Of a DNA stretch of 64,000 bases, positions 9,073 through 18,355 are shown in pieces. Source of the DNA: an uncultured Muribaculaceae bacterium (GTDB lineage: Bacteria > Bacteroidota > Bacteroidia > Bacteroidales > Muribaculaceae). The first letter of the stretch is position 1; every line of letters starts with the position of its first letter. The position numbers and the translations under genes were made by a program. The notes under the pieces were generated by a model. That model was not told the origin of the DNA. It worked only from the letters and a program-made list of their open reading frames with translations, and did not search any database. The DNA is taken from assembly GCA_910583675.1 (NCBI GenBank), contig CAJTYH010000003.1, positions 62,001 through 126,000 of the forward strand. The letters run 5' to 3'.

Positions 9073-10044
9073 ATGAAACCAATGTTGAAATACAGGGGGG
9101 GGAAATCAAGGGAGATTCCTAATATCCTGCCCCATATACCTCGTTTCGAAGGGCGCTACGTAGAGCCGTTTTTCGGAGGGGGGGCGCTATTCTTCCATCT
9201 TGAGCCGGCACATGCGCTTATAAACGACATCAATGCCAAATTGGTTGACTTCTATGCCGGGGTAAGGAACGATTTCGAGGTGCTGCGGGAAGAGCTTGAC
9301 CGTATGGAGAGGGTGTATACAGCCAACAGGGTGATCTTCGAGCAGAGGAAAGCCCTTGATCCGGATGCAAGGGCGGAGGATCCGAATGAGGCATTGTATT
9401 ATCATATGCGTGCCATGTTCAACGATCTGGAGGAAAAGGAGTTTTCCGATGCCGCGTTGTATTATTTCATAAACAAGACGGCATATTCCGGCATGATAAG
9501 ATATAATTCGCGCGGGGAGTTCAATGTGCCTTTCGGACGTTATCGCAATCTTAATACAGATTGTGTGACTGAGGCTCATAGCCGATTGTTGAATGAAGCC
9601 GAATTGCTCAATGGCGACTATGCGGATGTGTTTGATCTCTGTGAACCGGATGATTTCGTATTCCTTGATCCGCCATATGACTGCACGTTTTCGGATTACG
9701 GCAATGACGAGTATCGCGATGGTTTCAATGAGGAAAATCACAGACGCCTCGCGCAGGATTTCATGAACCTGCCTTGCCGGGCTTTGATGGTTATAGGGCA
9801 TACTCCCCTTACCAATGAACTGTACAATGGATATATTGCGGGGGAATATCACAAGGCATATGCGGTGAACATACGCAATAGATTCAGATCTGCTGCTAAC
9901 CATATTCTTGTGGCTAACTATCCTCTTGAAGGGATCGTGCCTCAACAGCCGCAAGCGGTTGCACGCCGTCGGTTCGAGGTTGCCGCCCGTCCTCCTCGTC
10001 AGTATGTACTTTTTGAACCGGATGCTCCCTATGGCCACGATTAA
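9073..10044 (+). CDS. Dam-like adenine-N6 DNA methyltransferase (MethyltransfD12 family)
   Basis: The 323-residue protein transfers a methyl group from S-adenosylmethionine to adenine, and is here taken as the protecting partner of the downstream AlwI-type nuclease. It shows the class alpha N6-adenine order: an SAM-binding start KYRGGK (residues 6-11), the FxGxG motif EPFFGGGALFF (about 32-42), and the catalytic motif DPPY (about 200). Length is usual for Dam/DpnM-type enzymes (270-330). The KYRGGK codons contain a run of eight G and the FFGGGA codons a run of seven G; a one-base change in the first run brings a stop within about 20-30 codons. Its last 14 bases overlap the nuclease gene. Specificity at or within GGATC is inferred from the partner only. 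Confidence 0.9.
   Translation: MKPMLKYRGGKSREIPNILPHIPRFEGRYVEPFFGGGALFFHLEPAHALINDINAKLVDFYAGVRNDFEVLREELDRMERVYTANRVIFEQRKALDPDARAEDPNEALYYHMRAMFNDLEEKEFSDAALYYFINKTAYSGMIRYNSRGEFNVPFGRYRNLNTDCVTEAHSRLLNEAELLNGDYADVFDLCEPDDFVFLDPPYDCTFSDYGNDEYRDGFNEENHRRLAQDFMNLPCRALMVIGHTPLTNELYNGYIAGEYHKAYAVNIRNRFRSAANHILVANYPLEGIVPQQPQAVARRRFEVAARPPRQYVLFEPDAPYGHD
9095..9102 (+). repeat. G8 homopolymer within methylase codons 8-10
   Basis: Eight consecutive G residues encode the R-G-G of the SAM-binding motif. Loss of one G moves translation to a TAG at 9161-9163; gain of one G leads to a TAA at 9120-9122. The run is a candidate slipped-strand switch. Confidence 0.7.
9178..9184 (+). repeat. G7 homopolymer within methylase FxGxG motif
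   Basis: Seven G residues encode part of the FFGGGA motif, 83 bases after the start of the G8 run. It is a second possible slippage site in the same gene, though weaker than G8. Confidence 0.6.
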
Positions 10045-11710
10045 CAGCCGCCTGCTATTCGTCACGACCTCGCCTCGCACTCCCGAAAAGATCATACCTG
10101 AAATAAAGTTGCTGGCAGATAATTTTTCCGGACAGGTCTGGAATTATGACACGCAGACGCGGTTCATGGAGTTGCTCCGGGATGAGAATTCTTTTCATGG
10201 AGAAGGGTTCAGGAACCCTGATTTCAGTGCGCGTGATCGCATAAACAGGGCACCGAAAAGTCTTGGGTTCGTAAGGCTGAAGCCTGATATAGCTCTTACT
10301 GAAGCCGGTGAGGAATTGTTGTCGGCAGCAGATAAGGCGGATGTTTTTCTCAGACAATTGCTGAAATTCCAGTTGCCATCTCCCTATCACAGGTTGTCAA
10401 AGGATGCCGCATGTTTTAATGTAAAGCCGTTTCTGGAGATTCTGAGGCTCGTGCGCGTATTGGGAATACTTCGTTTTGACGAATTGCGTGCCATAGGGTT
10501 GCAATTGACGGATTGGAGAGACTTTCCACAGATCGTAGGACGCATAGAAAAATTCAGGGAAGAAAAAGGGTCTACTCTGTTGCCTTATAAGAAATTTTAT
10601 GGCAGCTTCCTTAAGGAGGAACTAAAACATGTTTATGCCGGTCGTATATCCAAAGGGAAAATAAAGACACGCGAGAACCGGAAGGAAGTCTCCCTGGAGA
10701 ACTTTCTGGAGACGCAAATGCGCAATACGCGTGACAATGCCGATGCATTGTTCCGTTATCTGCGTGCTACCGGTCTTGTGCAGGTTTCGCATCGTGGCAA
10801 ATCCATATCAATTGTTCCCGAAAGGATAAGGGAGGTGGACTATATCCTTGAAAACGTAGATAGGAACCCGGAATATTTTGAGGATGATGAGGGCTATCTT
10901 TCTTATCTCAGTGATCCCTCTGCCGTGAGATTGCTTACTGATGATAGGGGCTATCTGAGGGAGCGTTTGGAGGAATCTTTCCCCGAAGTGAGCGTAGATG
11001 ATGGCATGACAGCCGAATACCTGCGCGGGACTCTTGCCGCTCGCTTGCAGGAGCGTAAGGAACTGAATCTGAGAAAGCAGGTAAAGCGCATAAAAGAGAG
11101 GGAGCTGTATGATGACATACAGGAGACCTTTGATCTTGTGCGAGGCGACCGATTGTATGACGCTCCGTTGATATTCGAGTGGAATGTATGGCGTGCCATG
11201 ACAATGATGGACGGTGGGGAGATAACGGCCAACCTGAAATTCGATGATTTCGGAAATCCTATGTCTACCGCGTCCGGAAATATGGCCGATATAGTTTGCG
11301 ATTACGGTGATTTCATGGTTTGTGTGGAGGTGACGTTGCAGAGCGGTCAGCGTCAGTATGAGAGCGAGGGGGAACCGGTAAGCCGGCATTTGGGGAAACT
11401 GAAAAAGCTGTCGGGAAAACCGTGCTATTCGCTTTTTGTCGCGCCAAAGATCAATGAAGCGTGTGTGGCGCATTTTTTCACCTTGCACCGATTGGACATA
11501 TCATATTACGGAGGAAGTTCGGTTATAGTGCCTGTGCCGCTCATGCTGTTCAGGGAGATGCTGCGGCACAGCAATCGTGTTGCCGCACGTCCCAAACCTT
11601 CGGATATAAGGAGATTGTTTGAATGTTCGGCGCAATTGTCAATGGAGTGCAGCAGCGAGACTGAGTGGTACGAAGGAGTGAAACGTATGGTCGAGAGATG
11701 GCCGGATTGA
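10031..11710 (+). CDS. AlwI-family type IIS restriction endonuclease
   Basis: From the ATG at 10031 the protein has 559 residues. The N-terminal segment (LLFVTTSPRTPEKI, QVWNYDTQTRF, GFRNPDFSARDRINRAPKSLG) resembles the AlwI family, whose members cut outside the asymmetric site GGATC. Residues about 416-435 contain ADIVCDYGDFMVCVEVT, the D-ExT form of a PD-(D/E)xK nuclease centre. The start overlaps the methylase stop by 14 bases, which suggests translational coupling. The frame stays open further upstream, but that stretch encodes the methylase end in another frame. No control (C) protein gene is present. The neighbour dnaG starts only 11 bases downstream. The family call is good; the exact site is inferred. 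Confidence 0.85.
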   Translation: MATINSRLLFVTTSPRTPEKIIPEIKLLADNFSGQVWNYDTQTRFMELLRDENSFHGEGFRNPDFSARDRINRAPKSLGFVRLKPDIALTEAGEELLSAADKADVFLRQLLKFQLPSPYHRLSKDAACFNVKPFLEILRLVRVLGILRFDELRAIGLQLTDWRDFPQIVGRIEKFREEKGSTLLPYKKFYGSFLKEELKHVYAGRISKGKIKTRENRKEVSLENFLETQMRNTRDNADALFRYLRATGLVQVSHRGKSISIVPERIREVDYILENVDRNPEYFEDDEGYLSYLSDPSAVRLLTDDRGYLRERLEESFPEVSVDDGMTAEYLRGTLAARLQERKELNLRKQVKRIKERELYDDIQETFDLVRGDRLYDAPLIFEWNVWRAMTMMDGGEITANLKFDDFGNPMSTASGNMADIVCDYGDFMVCVEVTLQSGQRQYESEGEPVSRHLGKLKKLSGKPCYSLFVAPKINEACVAHFFTLHRLDISYYGGSSVIVPVPLMLFREMLRHSNRVAARPKPSDIRRLFECSAQLSMECSSETEWYEGVKRMVERWPD

Positions 11711-11721
11711 TTGTTTGACGC

Positions 11722-14034
11722 ATGAAGACAATAGACAGGGAAACAGTACAGAGGATCATAGATACCGCCGACATAGTGGAGGTGGTAAGCGATTTCGTGC
11801 ACTTGCGACGCAGGGGTGCGAACTATATAGGATTGTGCCCGTTTCATAACGAGCGTACACCCTCGTTTTCCGTTTCGCGTGCCAAGGGCATCTGCAAATG
11901 CTTCAGTTGCGGCAAGGGGGGCAGTCCGGTCAACTTCATCATGGAGCATGAGCAACTGAGCTACTGGGATGCTCTCAGGTACCTGGCAAAGAAATACCAT
12001 ATAGAGATTCAGGAACATGAGGTGACCGATGCCGAGCGTCAGGCCATGAGCGAGCGTCAGTCGCTAATGGAGGCCAACGATTTCGCCATGAAGCATTTCG
12101 AGCATAACATGCTTGATACTCCCGACGGACGCAATATCGGTCTCGCTTATTTCCGTGAGAGAGGCATCAATGAGGCGATGGTCAAGCGTTTCCATCTGGG
12201 ATACTCCCTTGACCGTCGTGACGATCTTCTGTCTGCGGCGCGTAAAAACGGCTACAGTGACGATGCTCTCGTAAAGACGGGATTGTGCGTGCGCACAGAT
12301 CGCGGCGATCTTTACGACCGTTTCAAGGCGCGTGTCATGTATCCGGTGTTTTCCATTTCGGGAAAAGTTGTGGCGTTCGGTGGCCGCACCCTCCGCTCCG
12401 ACAAGACTATGGCCAAATATGTGAACTCGCCGGAGAGCGTCATATATAAGAAGAGCCGTGAACTTTACGGGCTTTATCAGGCAAAGCAAGCCATCGTGCG
12501 CAAGGACAAGTGCATCCTTGTGGAGGGCTACATGGATGTGATTTCCATGCATCAGCAGGGGGTGGAGAATGTGGTGGCTTCGTCAGGAACCTCGCTAACC
12601 CAAGGGCAGATACGCCTGATACACCGTTTTACCGAGAATGTCACGGTGATATATGACAGCGACCCAGCCGGCATAAAGGCGTCGCTGAGGGGGATTGATC
12701 TGCTGCTTGCCGAGGGGTTGAACATAAAGGTGCTCCTTCTGCCTGACGGGGACGACCCCGACTCGTTTGCCCAAAGCCATTCCGCTTCCGAAGTGGAGGC
12801 GTATCTTGAGGCTAACGAGGTGGATTTCATACGCTTTAAGACTGATGTGCTTCTGAGCGACGCTGCATCCGATCCCCTTAAGCGCTCTGAGGTAGTGAGC
12901 GGCATACTGCTCTCAATAGCTCATATCCCGGAGGAGATAAAACGCAACGTATATATTCAGGAATGCTCCATGCGTTTCGGGATGGATGAGCGTATGCTTT
13001 TGCGGCAGGTCAATGTATTTATCACGAAACTTGCCGAGCAGAACGCGCGTCAGACAGCCAGGGATGCGGCCATGGAGACGGTGGAGGAGAAAAATCAATC
13101 CCTACAGACCGGGAATGAGCCTTCTACGTATGCAGTGAATGATCGTGAGGATCAGGAAACGTCCTCCAATGTCGCCGGTGTAACTGCTGCAAATCTTGCG
13201 GATGCGGCGGCTCCCAAGGTGGAGATGAGAATGGAGACATCCTTGCAGGATGCTCTGGCGCGAAGCGCTGATCCGTTTGCAAAGGCTCTTGAACCGCAGG
13301 AGCGTGCTTTGATGCGTCTGGTGCTCAAATACGGGATGCTCGACCTCGGAGAGGAATTCGGCCTTTATGACGACGGTGGGCATGTGAAAGTGATAGACTA
13401 CATCCGGGAAGACCTGGAGGTGGACAACATGAAGTTCCGCAATCTGTTGTACCGGCGCATGTTCGATGAGGCGCTTGCCATGCGCGAACAGGACTGGGAT
13501 GCCGACTTCTCAAATCATGCCGCCATGGCGCTTGCCAGGATGGAGGAACTTGAACGGGCAGGTCTGGAGGAGATCAAGCAGACGGCATCCACGCTTGCGG
13601 AGATAAACATGGCAGAGACCAAATTGAAGGACAACTGCCGCGAGGCATACGAGAATGACATACGCGACTTCTGTCAGTCGTATTTTGAAAAGATATTCAT
13701 ATCGCATCCAGACGATGAGGTGCGCCGTGCCGCTTCAGATCTTGTGGTGGAGCGGCATCAGCTAAGTAAGATATATTTTCGTCAGGGGACGAAAATCGAA
13801 ACCGAGATAGAGAGGCTGGACGACCTCGTACCCCGCGCCCTTGTAGCTCTGAAATACTACATGGGGCGTTGCAAGTTCCATGAGCTGACCAGTCGCATCA
13901 GTCAGGTACAGTCCACGCCAGGATACGACATGGCGGAGATTTTCTCCTTGATGGAACAGCAGAAGAAATGGCATGATTTCTGCACACAGCTCGCCACGCA
14001 GATAGGGGAGCGCGTATATGAACCTCTCCGCTGA
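11722..14034 (+). CDS. dnaG: DNA primase DnaG
   Basis: The 770-residue enzyme synthesises RNA primers for replication. The zinc-binding CHC2 domain is clear at residues 39-63 (CPFH and CFSC). The RNA-polymerase/Toprim core shows LVEGYMD (about 266-272, with the catalytic Glu) and IYDSDPAG (about 309-316), and the C-terminal region should bind the DnaB helicase. Residues about 445-505 are a low-complexity linker rich in E, Q, N and A, which partly explains the length compared with 581 residues in E. coli. It starts 11 bases after the nuclease stop, so the restriction genes appear to sit in front of a housekeeping gene and may share its transcript. Confidence 0.97.
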   Translation: MKTIDRETVQRIIDTADIVEVVSDFVHLRRRGANYIGLCPFHNERTPSFSVSRAKGICKCFSCGKGGSPVNFIMEHEQLSYWDALRYLAKKYHIEIQEHEVTDAERQAMSERQSLMEANDFAMKHFEHNMLDTPDGRNIGLAYFRERGINEAMVKRFHLGYSLDRRDDLLSAARKNGYSDDALVKTGLCVRTDRGDLYDRFKARVMYPVFSISGKVVAFGGRTLRSDKTMAKYVNSPESVIYKKSRELYGLYQAKQAIVRKDKCILVEGYMDVISMHQQGVENVVASSGTSLTQGQIRLIHRFTENVTVIYDSDPAGIKASLRGIDLLLAEGLNIKVLLLPDGDDPDSFAQSHSASEVEAYLEANEVDFIRFKTDVLLSDAASDPLKRSEVVSGILLSIAHIPEEIKRNVYIQECSMRFGMDERMLLRQVNVFITKLAEQNARQTARDAAMETVEEKNQSLQTGNEPSTYAVNDREDQETSSNVAGVTAANLADAAAPKVEMRMETSLQDALARSADPFAKALEPQERALMRLVLKYGMLDLGEEFGLYDDGGHVKVIDYIREDLEVDNMKFRNLLYRRMFDEALAMREQDWDADFSNHAAMALARMEELERAGLEEIKQTASTLAEINMAETKLKDNCREAYENDIRDFCQSYFEKIFISHPDDEVRRAASDLVVERHQLSKIYFRQGTKIETEIERLDDLVPRALVALKYYMGRCKFHELTSRISQVQSTPGYDMAEIFSLMEQQKKWHDFCTQLATQIGERVYEPLR

Positions 14035-14110
14035 CAGATCGGCAGATATCCGGTTTTCTGCGGCTGACATAAAAATAATGTTAAAATGCTGATAATACAT
14101 TATTAATTCG

Positions 14111-14118
14111 TAAATTTG
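14111..14118 (+). promoter_or_regulatory. -7 promoter box of mutAB
   Basis: TAAATTTG fits TAnnTTTG. The predicted leader before mutA is about 100 bases and contains a small GC-rich hairpin (GCCGC at 14165-14169 with GCGGC at 14174-14178). A -33 element is not clear. Confidence 0.5.
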
Positions 14119-14226
14119 CCATTATGGAAGGCGCGACATTGCCCGCAGAGGCATGGCGTGTCCGGCCGCACAAGCGGCGATTACCTATATACCATGTAAA
14201 TAACCCAAACTTTTTTATAACCTATC

Positions 14227-16110
14227 ATGGCAGATAATAAAGAAAAACTGTTCACTCAGTTTCCGCCTGTAAGCTATGAGACATGGCGAGCAAAGGTTGA
14301 TGCCGATCTTAAAGGTGTTCCCTTTGACAAGAAACTTGTCTGGCGCACAAACGAGGGCTTCAATGTGCAGCCCATGTACCAGCGTCAGGACATAGAAGAT
14401 CTACCCACGGTAAATTCACTCCCCGGCGAATATCCGTTCGTGCGTGGTACCCGCAATGACAATGACTGGCTCACACGTCAGGAAATACTTCCGACCGATC
14501 CGAAGGAAGCAAACAAGATCGCACTTGACGTGCTTGGCAAAGGTGTGAACTCACTCGGCTTTACCGTAAAGGAACCTACGATAGAGACGCTTGCCGCTCT
14601 TCTTGAAGGTGTGGATCTGGAGAAAGTTGAAGTGAATTTCGCCACATGTCCACGCAAGGCTGTGGAGCTGGCTCGCGCACTCGCTGCTTTCCTCAAGGAA
14701 AAAGGTGTTGCCGAGACTTTCCACGGTTCGATAGATTACAATCCCCTCAAACGTGCATTCCGTCATGGCACTGAAGTGGACACTGCAGCCATTGCGGCAG
14801 AGGCCAAAGAAATGTTGGAGGCGCTTGAAGGCGTGCCCGGCGTGCGTTGTCTCAGTGTCAATTCCGACATCTTCTGCAATGCCGGCGCATACATTTTCCA
14901 GGAACTGGGATATGCCCTCGCATGGGGAGCGGGGTGGCTTACACTCCTTACCGATGCCGGTGTGGAGGCTGCTAAGGTGGCCTGCCGCGTGAAGTTCAAC
15001 ATGGGTGTCTCCAGCAACTACTTCATGGAGCTTGCCAAGTTCCGTGCCGCACGCATGATGTGGGCTCAGATTGTGGAGCAGTATAAGCCGGCATGCAGGT
15101 GCGCCTGCAAGATGATGGCTCACGCTACAACATCGCGCTTCAACCAGACTATATATGATGCACATGTCAATCTGCTTCGCAGCCAGACGGAAGCCATGTC
15201 GGCGGCCCTGGCCGGTGTGGATTCGATCACGGTGACACCTTTTGATACACCTTACAAGACACCAGACGAATTCTCGGAGCGTATCGCACGCAACCAACAG
15301 CTCCTGCTTAAGGAGGAGAGCCATCTTGACAAGGTGGTTGATCCCGCCGGCGGTTCTTATTACGTAGAGACGCTTACGGTATCCATCGCCAATGAGGCTT
15401 GGAAACTCTTCCTCGAAGTGGAGGAGAATGGTGGTTTCGCCGCTTGCGTCAATTCCGGCGATGTTCAGGCAGCCGTCAATGCATCCGGAGTGAAGCGTCA
15501 TCAGGACATGGCACGTCGCAAGGAGGTGCTTCTGGGCACCAACCAGTTCCCAAACTTCAACGAATTCGCGGCACAGAAGATTGAAAACGGTGCCGATCCT
15601 TGCGCCAAGCATGACGGCGAAGGATGCGGATGCGCCGCAGGAGGCGACAAGGCCAAGGCTCTCAACAGCGAGCGTCAGGCAAGCGACTTCGAGGCTCTCC
15701 GTCTCGCCACCGAGCATGCCGCTAACCGTCCGAAGGCATTTATGCTTACCATAGGCAATCTTGCCATGCGTCTGGCTCGTGCCCAGTTCTCATCCAACTT
15801 CTTCGGTTGCGCCGGTTACGAGATACTTGACAATATCGGTTTCAGCACCGTTCAGGAGGGTCTGGATGCAGCCATGGAGAAGGGTGCCGACATAGTGGTG
15901 CTCTGCTCGTCGGACGATGAATATGCGACGTATGCTCCCGAAGCATTCAAACTCCTTGGAGGTCGTGCCGAATTTGTTGTGGCCGGTGCTCCCGCTTGCG
16001 CAGAGGAGCTTAAGGCACAGGGTATAGAGCATTTCATCCATGTGCGCTCCAATGTGCTCGAAACACTTCAGGAATTCAACAAGCGTCTCCTTAAACCAAA
16101 TGAGAAGTAA
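14227..16110 (+). CDS. mutA: Methylmalonyl-CoA mutase small (beta) subunit
   Basis: This 627-residue non-catalytic subunit pairs with MutB in the adenosylcobalamin-dependent interconversion of succinyl-CoA and (R)-methylmalonyl-CoA, a route used by Bacteroidales to make propionate. The N-terminal barrel is mutase-like (YPFVRGT, FRAARMMWAQI, DPAGGSYYVETLT). The C-terminal B12-type domain (IGNLAMRLARAQFSSNFFGCAGYE, residues about 505-528) lacks the DxHxxG cobalamin ligand, as expected for the small subunit. A Cys-rich insertion lies in the linker (residues about 459-470: DPCAKH, GCGCAAGG). mutB starts 3 bases after the stop, so the two are cotranscribed and probably translationally coupled. Confidence 0.97.
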   Translation: MADNKEKLFTQFPPVSYETWRAKVDADLKGVPFDKKLVWRTNEGFNVQPMYQRQDIEDLPTVNSLPGEYPFVRGTRNDNDWLTRQEILPTDPKEANKIALDVLGKGVNSLGFTVKEPTIETLAALLEGVDLEKVEVNFATCPRKAVELARALAAFLKEKGVAETFHGSIDYNPLKRAFRHGTEVDTAAIAAEAKEMLEALEGVPGVRCLSVNSDIFCNAGAYIFQELGYALAWGAGWLTLLTDAGVEAAKVACRVKFNMGVSSNYFMELAKFRAARMMWAQIVEQYKPACRCACKMMAHATTSRFNQTIYDAHVNLLRSQTEAMSAALAGVDSITVTPFDTPYKTPDEFSERIARNQQLLLKEESHLDKVVDPAGGSYYVETLTVSIANEAWKLFLEVEENGGFAACVNSGDVQAAVNASGVKRHQDMARRKEVLLGTNQFPNFNEFAAQKIENGADPCAKHDGEGCGCAAGGDKAKALNSERQASDFEALRLATEHAANRPKAFMLTIGNLAMRLARAQFSSNFFGCAGYEILDNIGFSTVQEGLDAAMEKGADIVVLCSSDDEYATYAPEAFKLLGGRAEFVVAGAPACAEELKAQGIEHFIHVRSNVLETLQEFNKRLLKPNEK

Positions 16111-16113
16111 GCC

Positions 16114-18255
16114 ATGAAACCCGATTTCAAAAACATGAATATCATAGCCGACGCTTTCGGTGCGCCGGCAGCTGCTCCTGTTGCAGCCGGTGAGGATTGG
16201 CTCACTCCCGAGCTTATCCCCGTAAAACCAGTATATACAAAGGCCGATCTCGAGGGTATGGAACACCTCGACTATGTGGCCGGTCTGCCCCCCTTCCTGC
16301 GTGGGCCTTACAGTGGCATGTATGCCATACGTCCCTGGACTATTCGCCAGTATGCAGGTTTCTCTACGGCGGCTGAATCCAATGCTTTCTATCGCCGCAA
16401 CCTTGCGTCCGGTCAGAAGGGGCTTTCGGTGGCGTTTGACCTTGCCACGCACAGAGGATACGATGCCGACCACTCGCGTGTGGTAGGCGATGTCGGCAAG
16501 GCCGGCGTGAGCATCTGCTCTGTGGAGGACATGAAGGTGCTGTTCGATGGCATACCCCTGAACAAGATGTCTGTGTCAATGACCATGAACGGTGCGGTGC
16601 TTCCCGTGCTCGCGTTCTACATCAACGCAGGTCTGGAGCAGGGTGCCAAGCTCGAGGAGATGGCAGGTACCATCCAGAATGACATACTCAAGGAGTTCAT
16701 GGTGCGAAACACATATATCTATCCACCTGAATTCTCAATGCGTATAATCGCCGACATATTCGAGTATACCTCGCAGAATATGCCCAAGTTCAATTCCATC
16801 TCCATCTCCGGCTACCATATGCAGGAGGCGGGAGCTACTTGCGACATAGAGTTGGCTTATACTCTTGCCGACGGTCTGGAGTATCTTCGCGCAGGTGTGA
16901 ATGCCGGCATGGACATTGACTCGTTCGCTCCACGCCTGTCCTTCTTCTGGGCTATCGGCATGAACTTCTTCATGGAGATTGCCAAGATGCGTGCCGCTCG
17001 CATGCTGTGGGCAAAGATCGTGAGCCAGTTCAATCCGAAGAATCCCAAGTCGCTCGCACTCCGCACACACTCGCAGACATCCGGATGGTCGCTCACGGAG
17101 CAGGATCCCTTCAACAACGTTGGCCGTACCTGTATAGAGGCTATGGGCGCTGCTCTCGGCCACACTCAGAGCTTGCATACCAACGCTCTTGACGAGGCTA
17201 TCGCGCTTCCTACTGATTTCTCGGCACGTATCGCCCGCAATACACAGATCTACATTCAGGAAGAAACTTACGTATGCAAGGAGATCGACCCGTGGGCAGG
17301 TTCATACTATGTAGAGTCGCTTACAAACGAGATCGCACACCGTGCGTGGGAGCACATCCAGGAGATCGAAAAGCTCGGTGGCATGGCAAAGGCCATAGAG
17401 ACCGGTCTTCCCAAGCTCCGCATTGAGGAGGCTGCAGCCCGCACTCAGGCTCGCATCGATTCTGGCCGTCAGACAATCGTGGGCATCAACAAGTATCGCC
17501 TCGACCATGAAGATCCCATTGACATACTTGAGATTGACAATACCGAAGTGCGCAACGAGCAGTGCGCCCGCCTTGAGGATCTCCGCAAGGAGCGCGACGA
17601 GGAAGCTGTCAAGAAGGCTCTTGAGGCCATTACCGAATGTGTGCGCACCAAGAAGGGCAACCTCCTTGATCTGGCTGTGAAAGCTGCCGGTCTGCGTGCG
17701 TCGCTCGGTGAGATTTCCGATGCCTGCGAAGAGGTCGTAGGTCGTTATAAGGCTGTAATCAGAACTATTTCAGGCGTGTATTCAAGCGAGACAAAGAATG
17801 ATCCCGATTTCCTCCGCGCTCAGAAGATGACCGAGGAATTCGCAAAACGTGAGGGACGTCAGCCCCGTATTATGATTGCCAAGATGGGTCAGGACGGACA
17901 TGACCGCGGTGCCAAGGTGGTTGCCACAGGTTATGCCGACTGCGGATTCGACGTGGACATGGGGCCGCTGTTCCAGACACCTGCCGAAGCCGCCCGTCAG
18001 GCTGTAGAAAACGACGTGCATATCCTCGGGGTAAGCTCGCTGGCTGCCGGTCACAAGACGCTGATTCCGCAGGTTATCGAAGAGCTGAAGAAGCTCGGTC
18101 GTGAGGATATAATGGTTACTGCCGGCGGTGTGATACCCGCTCAGGACTACGACTTCCTCTACAAGGCGGGAGTAGCGGCCATCTTCGGCCCCGGCACGCG
18201 CATTCCGGTGTCGGCTATCCGCATGCTCGAAATCCTGAATGGAGAGGAGGAATAA
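16114..18255 (+). CDS. mutB: Methylmalonyl-CoA mutase large (alpha) subunit
   Basis: The 713-residue catalytic subunit carries substrate and coenzyme B12. The N-terminal barrel shows PWTIRQYAGFSTA and SVAFDLATHRGYDADH, and DPWAGSYYVESLT marks its end. The cobalamin-binding domain has GQDGHDRGAKV with His596 as the lower-axial cobalt ligand, followed by GVSSLAAGH and the closing GPGT loop. Length matches catalytic subunits from other bacteria. No epimerase or meaB-type chaperone gene is adjacent in this window. A 7-bp hairpin (18296-18317) lies 41 bases after the stop. Confidence 0.98.
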   Translation: MKPDFKNMNIIADAFGAPAAAPVAAGEDWLTPELIPVKPVYTKADLEGMEHLDYVAGLPPFLRGPYSGMYAIRPWTIRQYAGFSTAAESNAFYRRNLASGQKGLSVAFDLATHRGYDADHSRVVGDVGKAGVSICSVEDMKVLFDGIPLNKMSVSMTMNGAVLPVLAFYINAGLEQGAKLEEMAGTIQNDILKEFMVRNTYIYPPEFSMRIIADIFEYTSQNMPKFNSISISGYHMQEAGATCDIELAYTLADGLEYLRAGVNAGMDIDSFAPRLSFFWAIGMNFFMEIAKMRAARMLWAKIVSQFNPKNPKSLALRTHSQTSGWSLTEQDPFNNVGRTCIEAMGAALGHTQSLHTNALDEAIALPTDFSARIARNTQIYIQEETYVCKEIDPWAGSYYVESLTNEIAHRAWEHIQEIEKLGGMAKAIETGLPKLRIEEAAARTQARIDSGRQTIVGINKYRLDHEDPIDILEIDNTEVRNEQCARLEDLRKERDEEAVKKALEAITECVRTKKGNLLDLAVKAAGLRASLGEISDACEEVVGRYKAVIRTISGVYSSETKNDPDFLRAQKMTEEFAKREGRQPRIMIAKMGQDGHDRGAKVVATGYADCGFDVDMGPLFQTPAEAARQAVENDVHILGVSSLAAGHKTLIPQVIEELKKLGREDIMVTAGGVIPAQDYDFLYKAGVAAIFGPGTRIPVSAIRMLEILNGEEE

Positions 18256-18295
18256 ACCTTTTTCCGTTCCTGAAATTCAATAATGGTTGCCCGGT

Positions 18296-18317
18296 CGCTC
18301 CCTGTGCAAGGGGAGCG
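18296..18317 (+). terminator. Weak hairpin after mutB
   Basis: CGCTCCC pairs perfectly with GGGAGCG around an 8-base loop. No T tract follows, so termination is only possible; it could also act on the leader of the next gene. Confidence 0.35.
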
Positions 18318-18328
18318 TGCTGGACAAC

Positions 18329-18336
18329 TATATTTG
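18329..18336 (+). promoter_or_regulatory. -7 promoter box of the MBOAT gene
   Basis: TATATTTG matches TAnnTTTG and lies 20 bases before the TTG start at 18356. This supports that start rather than one further upstream. Confidence 0.5.
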
Positions 18337-18355
18337 TGTATTGCTGTCTACTTAA

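Noticed and set aside
9187..10095. Open frame opposite the methylase
   Set aside because: The methylase motifs on the plus strand are clear, and this frame has unusual Ile/Arg/His composition and no family resemblance.
14119..14226. Possible cobalamin riboswitch before mutAB
   Set aside because: The leader is only about 100 bases and no B12-box-like conserved segment is seen, only a 5-bp hairpin.
14551..15717. Long open frame on the strand opposite mutA
   Set aside because: It lies wholly within the conserved mutA gene, has no recognisable domain, and is rich in His, Cys and Leu as expected of a reverse-frame shadow.
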